A stretch of DNA of 28,856 nucleotides from BJ22 sp031405895 (GTDB lineage Bacteria > Planctomycetota > Planctomycetia > Pirellulales > Pirellulaceae): positions 1 through 28,856 of the forward strand of contig JANOFL010000232.1 of assembly GCA_031405895.1 (NCBI GenBank), given 5' to 3'. This document shows, in pieces, positions 24,420 through 28,856 of the stretch. Below the pieces are notes generated by a model. That model made no database searches. It had not been told where the DNA came from and worked only from the letters and a program-made list of their open reading frames with translations. Both the position numbers and the translations under genes were made by a program. Position 1 is the first letter of the stretch. Every line of letters begins with the position of its first letter.

Positions 24420-25248
24420 CGGGTGATGATTCCAGGCAATGGACTTTGTTCCGTGACAACGACGCCTTGTCGAGCTTCGACGAAACGGGATGCGGCACTC
24501 GGACCAGGCCAAGCGACTCGATCGCCGTGCGGAACTTTGAAAACGGAGCAGCCGTGAGACCCAACTGCACGACCCAGTCGCGAAACAGTTTGGGCAATGC
24601 ACCGCGAAACTTGAACTCGCAGATCAGCCCCGGCAGCTCAACAGCCTGGTACTGGTCGAGCCCCGGGAACTGCCAACGGCCCACCGCGGCCACACCGAGG
24701 CCGCGGTCAACAGTCATCCGGAATCGCAGGCCCCCGGCCGATCCGAACCAGGCGTTGCGGAGGCAAGTCACGCTGCAGACAGGTCTGAGCTGACGTTCAC
24801 GAATGGCATTCGCGAACCAGTCACATTCGGCCGGCACTTCTCCGCTGGCGAGCCATCCCGGTTTTCCCGCGAGGACTTCTGTCCGCTGTTTGCTGACCTG
24901 CGTACCGCGTTTGGTTTTGCGTTCGACAAACTGGGGGCCGTCGAGTCCGTAAAGCCGCAAGCGAAACTTCGACGCCCTGAAACCGCGCTGCCGCCAGTAG
25001 ACATCGCCCGCAACCGTGTCCGGATAAACAGTCCGGACCCGATAGGCATTGGCAGACAGGGCCGGGTCGCCAAGGTCTCGCGTCAGGACACCATCGGCCA
25101 GCTTTTCCAGCCGGGCCACAGTTGCCGGATCCACCAGGAATTTGACTTCATGGGCCTCGAACGGCCCGGTTTCGCCTGGTGCGGGCAGGGAAGGCGAAAG
25201 GCTCGGCCGGGCATTCAACTTGCGGATTCCTTGCGGTGGCTGGGTCAT
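24412..25248 (-). CDS. VTC domain-containing protein (polyphosphate polymerase-like)
   Basis: A 278-residue protein of the CYTH-like VTC fold, related to the polyphosphate polymerase of eukaryotic vacuoles. The alternating basic/acidic tunnel residues are visible: FEAHEVKFLVD, YRVRTVYPDT, KFRLRLYG, FVERKTKRG, RFRMTVDRG, ICEFKFRG, and SKFRTAIESL. No membrane helix, so cytoplasmic or associated with the DUF4956 membrane protein. First gene of the VTC/DUF4956/CotH group on the minus strand. ATG 25246-25248, no clear Shine-Dalgarno sequence. Polyphosphate synthesis is possible but unproven for bacterial members. Confidence 0.87.
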   Translation of the reverse strand: MTQPPQGIRKLNARPSLSPSLPAPGETGPFEAHEVKFLVDPATVARLEKLADGVLTRDLGDPALSANAYRVRTVYPDTVAGDVYWRQRGFRASKFRLRLYGLDGPQFVERKTKRGTQVSKQRTEVLAGKPGWLASGEVPAECDWFANAIRERQLRPVCSVTCLRNAWFGSAGGLRFRMTVDRGLGVAAVGRWQFPGLDQYQAVELPGLICEFKFRGALPKLFRDWVVQLGLTAAPFSKFRTAIESLGLVRVPHPVSSKLDKASLSRNKVHCLESSPDA

Positions 25249-25832
25249 CGGCGAAAAGTCGCCGGACGGTTGGGCAGACTGATTAGTTGAGGCATTTGTC
25301 TGTTTTCAACCGGCAGGCCTGTTTCGGCTGCCTTCTTTCAGACCGTTGAAAAAGGTGTCTGACCCTCGCCGACCCGTCACATTCGTCGCGTTTGTACCGG
25401 GTTTCCAAAGGGCCAGACACCTTTTTCAACGGGCTGCTATCCTCCCAGTCCAGATTGAAACCCGGAAACCGCCGGGGAAAACCGCGATTTGTTGAAAATT
25501 GGAGAAGAATTCTGAAGGTGCTGAGTTTTCCAACTCGGTGACAAGGCTCGGAACTCGGTGTTCGGAGATATCCAGACAGGCCCGGCTTTGCCACCCTCTC
25601 CAAGCTTCCTGGCTTGACCAGCTTTTGCCATACGGTTGCAATCATCGACGGGATAGAAATCCGACGCTGGGGATTGCATTCCTGTGCGGGCCGACAAAGC
25701 GGAGCCTGGTCACCACGAAGAAGCCTGCCTGGCCAGTCTGGCCAAAGCAGCTGGCGGTTGCCGCCAGCGTCAAAATCGCTCCAACCGGCAAAACTCCCCT
25801 AAACTTACCAGCCCGCAAAGTCGATTTTCACG
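25249..25832. other. Divergent intergenic region with one repeat element
   Basis: About 580 bases between VTC and the DUF11-repeat gene. It holds the inverted-repeat element at 25343-25432 and a few short palindromes (GAGTTTTCCAACTC near 25520). A long plus frame covering 25499-26047 is out of register with the real gene and shows no family match. No convincing promoter seen. Confidence 0.5.
25343..25432. repeat. 90-bp element with 23-bp inverted termini (GTGTCTGACCC type)
   Basis: CCGTTGAAAAAGGTGTCTG plus ACCC (25343-25365) is matched in reverse complement at 25410-25432 with one mismatch. The core TCTGACCC is shared with the GGGTCAGACCC ends of the element at 4927-5057. No transposase is present. 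Confidence 0.75.
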
Positions 25833-28142
25833 GTGAAGAAGAAGTTGTCCGTTCTCTGCGAGGCCCAGTCCATGCTTGCCCGTTTCCAGAAATCGCCGGG
25901 TTTTGGCCGGCTTTGCATTGCCGGGTTGGCGCTTTTGTTGGCATGTTCACCACTCGCCAAAGCCAGTGGCTGGCAGACCCAACAGCAGGCCCCGCCCAAC
26001 GTGCATGTGCCGACCGGAGTCGCGAGCACCCTGCCGCCGGCGGGTAGCGTGACTTACCGGCTGGGCGATCAGTCCAATATTGCCCGAGCCGCCGAACCCG
26101 GTCTGCAGTTCGCGCCCCGTCCGGATTTGCCACCCCTCGTCAATGGTGACGGGATGGTCAGGCAAGCGTCCTTTCAGGAGCCCCTTGGCACAACCGGCCA
26201 GACCAACGCCCAGCCGATCCCGACGATGCTGAACGGCTCGGCACCGTTATTGCCAACGAATCAGGCTCTGGAGGTTGCTCGCATGCAGATGGCTGGCGGC
26301 CAGCGAGGGTCGATGCCGGCTCCCGCTGCCTTTGCACCGCCTTCGGCACCTGTTGGACTTGCGGGTCAACTTCAGCAACCGCCTCGCCGCGATGAAAACT
26401 CGATGCGTTCAGGTGGCCAGCCACTCCGCAACCCGACTGCACCGTTGGCCGGACAACTCGCCGGCAATGCCCCGGCCATGATGCCACCTTCGGTTTCGCC
26501 AGCGGCACAAGTCGCACGTGCCACCGGACTCGCCCACACTCAAAGCCCGAACACTCAGGGATCGGCTGCTGGCAACCCGCCAGGATCAGCCGGCCTGTCC
26601 GTGATTCCAGGCTTGCGTTCGACAGGAGCCTACGCCGCAACCCAACAGCAGGCCGGCAACACGGCAACTGCCGCCACCTCCGACGGGCTGCGGGAGCCAG
26701 CCACGCCTTCCAGCAATTCCGAAACGCCTGCCATTTCGCTGACGATTCCGTCGCTCGAGATTCAGGCTTTTGGCCCGGCATCGGTCGGCATCAACAAGCC
26801 GGTCCAGTATCGGATCGTCGCCCGCAACCGCGACACGATCGCGGCCCAGCGGATTTCCGTGATGCTCAACCTCCCAGCCTGGGTCCAGGTCCAAAACGTC
26901 AATACCACCGCCGGCCGCCGCGAAAAATCCGACGACCCCTCGGCCAGTCGTGTCGCCTGGATGATCGACCAGATTCCGGCCGGCCAGTCGCAGTCCATGA
27001 TCGTTGACGTGATCGCGACACAAGCCGAAACCTTTGACCTTGCCATTGACTGGGCGATGCAGCCGATCGCGGCGACGGCCAGCGTGGCTGTGACCGAACC
27101 GCGGCTGGAAATGAACATTGCCGGCCCGAACGAAGTTCAATACGGCGAAACGGCGGTCTACGATGTGTCAGTCCGCAATCCAGGCACCGGAATCGCCGAG
27201 AACGTCTCGGTCATGCTCCCGGAGGCCCTGGGTGGCGAGCGGGCGACTTTGGGCGACATCGCCCCTGGGCAGGAACGGACTTTCCAGGTCGAACTGCTGG
27301 CCCGCGCGGCCGGGCAGCTGGACTTGACCACCAGCGCCGCGGCGACCGGTAACCTGCAAGCCAGTTCGACGCGCAACATCATCGTCCGCCGCCCTCAACT
27401 CGCGACCGAAATCGTCGGCCCGCCAGTCAAGTACGCCGGGACCTCTGCGACCTACGAAGTCGTGATCACCAACTCCGGCGACGCGACAGCCCGCGACGTG
27501 GTAGCCGCAATCGCCTTGCCGGCCGGAGTCGTCTACAACTCGGGCATTGATGGGGCCGAAGTCAGCGACGGCGGCCTCCGCTGGAACATCGGCACGCTTG
27601 ATATCGGTGACTCTCGCCGGTACCAGCTGAACTGCACCATGAACGTCGACGGCCAGATTGGCGTCGAGATCGCGGCCCGCGGGTCGGGCGAAATCGCTTC
27701 GGTCGCCCGTTGCACGACGCTGGTGGAAACCGTCGCCGACATCGTGCTGACGGTGGAAGACCCGACTGGCCCGCTGCCGCTGAACCAGAAAGTCGACTAC
27801 ACGATCCGCATTCGCAACCGCGGGACCAGGGTGGCCGAAGCCCTCGATCTGGTGTTCATGTTCTCGGAAGGAATCGAGCCCAGCTCGGCCAACGGTCTGG
27901 GCAACACGATCGAACCGGGCAAAGTCACCTTCTCGCCCATCCCAAGCATCGAACCGGGCGAAGAAATCGCTGTCACGATTTCGGCCCAAGCCACACAGCC
28001 GGGAACCCACAAGTTCCGGGCCCAGCTGACCGGTGCCAAAACCGAAGCCCACGAAGTCAGTGAAGGCACTACACAGTTCTATGGCGATCCTTCCAGCCGG
28101 ACAGCCGAAAACGCTGGCACTGCTGCCTCCGAAATCCGTTGA
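25833..28142 (+). CDS. Exported DUF11-repeat envelope protein
   Basis: A 769-residue protein starting at GTG 25833 (MKKKLSV), or at ATG 25872, with a signal peptide (LCIAGLALLLACSPLAKAS). The Cys in LLAC might act as a weak lipobox. Residues ~50-300 are Pro/Gln/Ala-rich and probably unstructured. Four DUF11/CARDB-type beta-sandwich repeats follow, near 307, 425, 521 and 636 (VGINKPVQYRIVARN; VQYGETAVYDVSVRNPG; KYAGTSATYEVVITNSGD; LPLNQKVDYTIRIRNRG). Such repeats occur in large cell-surface proteins of Planctomycetes. Structural envelope role inferred. The end (AASEIR) is partly duplicated in the downstream non-coding DNA (28218-28245). Confidence 0.82.
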   Translation: MKKKLSVLCEAQSMLARFQKSPGFGRLCIAGLALLLACSPLAKASGWQTQQQAPPNVHVPTGVASTLPPAGSVTYRLGDQSNIARAAEPGLQFAPRPDLPPLVNGDGMVRQASFQEPLGTTGQTNAQPIPTMLNGSAPLLPTNQALEVARMQMAGGQRGSMPAPAAFAPPSAPVGLAGQLQQPPRRDENSMRSGGQPLRNPTAPLAGQLAGNAPAMMPPSVSPAAQVARATGLAHTQSPNTQGSAAGNPPGSAGLSVIPGLRSTGAYAATQQQAGNTATAATSDGLREPATPSSNSETPAISLTIPSLEIQAFGPASVGINKPVQYRIVARNRDTIAAQRISVMLNLPAWVQVQNVNTTAGRREKSDDPSASRVAWMIDQIPAGQSQSMIVDVIATQAETFDLAIDWAMQPIAATASVAVTEPRLEMNIAGPNEVQYGETAVYDVSVRNPGTGIAENVSVMLPEALGGERATLGDIAPGQERTFQVELLARAAGQLDLTTSAAATGNLQASSTRNIIVRRPQLATEIVGPPVKYAGTSATYEVVITNSGDATARDVVAAIALPAGVVYNSGIDGAEVSDGGLRWNIGTLDIGDSRRYQLNCTMNVDGQIGVEIAARGSGEIASVARCTTLVETVADIVLTVEDPTGPLPLNQKVDYTIRIRNRGTRVAEALDLVFMFSEGIEPSSANGLGNTIEPGKVTFSPIPSIEPGEEIAVTISAQATQPGTHKFRAQLTGAKTEAHEVSEGTTQFYGDPSSRTAENAGTAASEIR

Positions 28143-28156
28143 TGCCTCTTCCGTGG

Positions 28157-28218
28157 TGACAAAGCTCCGCTTTGTCAGTCCGCACCAAGTCAGTCCGCGC
28201 CAAGTCAGTCCGCACCAA
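28157..28218. repeat. Hairpin followed by three 15-bp tandem repeats
   Basis: A perfect 9-bp stem TGACAAAGC/GCTTTGTCA with a 3-nt loop (28157-28177) leads into three tandem copies of GTCAGTCCGCACCAA (28174-28188, 28189-28203, 28204-28218), the middle one with one change. A related imperfect stem is at 28255-28274. Confidence 0.75.
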
Positions 28219-28332
28219 ACCGCTGCCGAAATCCGTTTGATTCGGAAGCTGACCGACAAAGCAGGAGCTTCGTCGCTACGTCAACCAGAACTTGTTGACG
28301 CCTGGTGGGTCGGGCGACAACTTCTTCGCGAG

Positions 28333-28373
28333 CCGCGGGGAGGGGCCTTCGGGTACCTCCCCGCGGTTGTTTT
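28333..28373 (+). terminator. Strong hairpin with T-rich tail
   Basis: A perfect 11-bp stem CCGCGGGGAGG/CCTCCCCGCGG (28333-28343 with 28356-28366), with an inner CCTTCGGG (UUCG tetraloop), then TTGTTTT. A good rho-independent terminator for the DUF11-repeat gene or anything upstream. Confidence 0.75.
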
Positions 28374-28380
28374 ACGTGCG

Positions 28381-28429
28381 ATAGGCTTCCAGCCTGTCAT
28401 CCGCTTTTAACGACAGGCAGGAAGCCTAT
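28381..28429. repeat. Inverted pair of the ACAGGCTGGAAGCCTAT repeat
   Basis: ATAGGCTTCCAGCCTGTC (28381-28398) and GACAGGCAGGAAGCCTAT (28412-28429) are reverse complements with one mismatch, the same arrangement as at 18435-18484. Confidence 0.75.
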
Positions 28430-28856
28430 CCTGCGTTTTCCCGGACGAATTGTCCCAGCTTGGCCAGTTTCCGCGCTAAAAACCACTCTTTAGAGGGGGT
28501 TGCGGCCTTCGTGCTGCTTGTCGGCAGGTTTCTTTCGCGGCTAAAATTCGCAGCGAAAGACCTGCCCATTCTGGTCGTTTGGCACTCACCGCGAGAGTTT
28601 TGCGGGAGAGTTGCTGTGGCCAGATCCAGCGTTCCATGCTGGCAGGCACAAAGCGTCGCCGGGGAGAGGTTGCGTCGGGCGTGGCGCGGCTGGAGCGACG
28701 GGGGCCAATGGGAGACAGCGGTTGTGATCAAGGCAACTGGCTTGGTGGGGTCGTGTTTTTTCGGTTTTTTTATGGTGATCGGGCAGGCGTACGGGGTCGA
28801 TAATGGGTACCGCCCCCCCGGGCTGCTGGTGGGCCCGTCCCACGAAAAAAAAAACG
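28430..28856. other. Terminal stretch, no gene recognised
   Basis: Several small open frames on both strands show no family-like sequence. A hairpin CTTTCGC...GCGAAAG is present near 28531-28560. The last ~60 bases contain C7 and A10 runs. Confidence 0.5.

Noticed and set aside
28174..28218. Three 15-bp repeats as an iteron-type origin
   Set aside because: No replication initiator gene or AT-rich region nearby. More likely slippage products next to a hairpin.

Overview
The window looks like part of a planctomycete chromosome. This is inferred from gene content, not from a marker gene. The pointers are Calx-beta/RTX-type surface proteins, a CotH-kinase protein with a Gly/Pro-rich EF-hand leader, an SH3-like secreted protein, a DUF11-repeat envelope protein, many Gfo/Idh and sugar-isomerase style genes, high GC, few long operons, and abundant short palindromic repeats between genes. 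No rRNA, phage or CRISPR array is visible. One tRNA-Leu is present.

Layout. 1-2275: 3' part of a large Calx-beta/calcium-binding surface protein built on an exact 714-bp tandem unit. 2276-5060: remnant of an IS3-type transposase, ribosomal protein L31 type B (rpmE2) with its terminator, a palindromic element, a secreted SH3-like protein, and a 131-bp element with 28-bp inverted ends. 5119-5702: a DUF433/DUF5615 (VapBC-like) pair. 5741-8176: a Gfo/Idh/MocA oxidoreductase and a sugar-isomerase-like TIM barrel, probably sugar catabolism. 8352-9594: an antibiotic-biosynthesis-monooxygenase-like gene broken by an in-frame TAA, two tiny membrane proteins, and the tail of a GNAT acetyltransferase. 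9604-11271: an acyltransferase-3 membrane protein with an ankyrin-repeat domain inserted in one loop. 11398-12162: a tandemly duplicated hairpin element fused to the end of a second DUF433/DUF5615 pair. 12445-13377: an Mrr-type restriction endonuclease interrupted by one in-frame TGA. 13541-16104: divergent cupin (phosphomannose-isomerase-like) and DUF4432 (mutarotase-like) genes. 16237-18405: a membrane-anchored, catalytically degenerate trypsin-like protein. 18576-20045: a dicarboxylate/amino-acid:cation symporter. 20187-21353: a DUF2891 protein. 21431-21514: tRNA-Leu(GAG). 21767-25248: a three-gene VTC / DUF4956 / CotH cluster. 25833-28142: a DUF11-repeat envelope protein. 28143-28856: repeats and a strong terminator, with no gene recognised.

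How it fits together. The flanks (1-2.3 kb and 14-28 kb) hold intact housekeeping, transport and envelope genes. The stretch from about 2.4 to 13.4 kb is an accessory belt: two toxin-antitoxin-like modules, a restriction nuclease, truncated or nonsense-interrupted genes, an IS remnant and several inverted-repeat elements. Three sugar-related proteins (Gfo/Idh, TIM-barrel isomerase, DUF4432/cupin pair) suggest carbohydrate processing. The VTC/DUF4956/CotH set is a recurrent bacterial gene neighbourhood of unknown overall function.

The strongest leads for something new are the ankyrin domain embedded in the acyltransferase, the two DUF433/DUF5615 modules with apparently leaderless promoters and neighbouring repeat elements, and the several families of short inverted-repeat elements, some of which abut or overlap stop codons.
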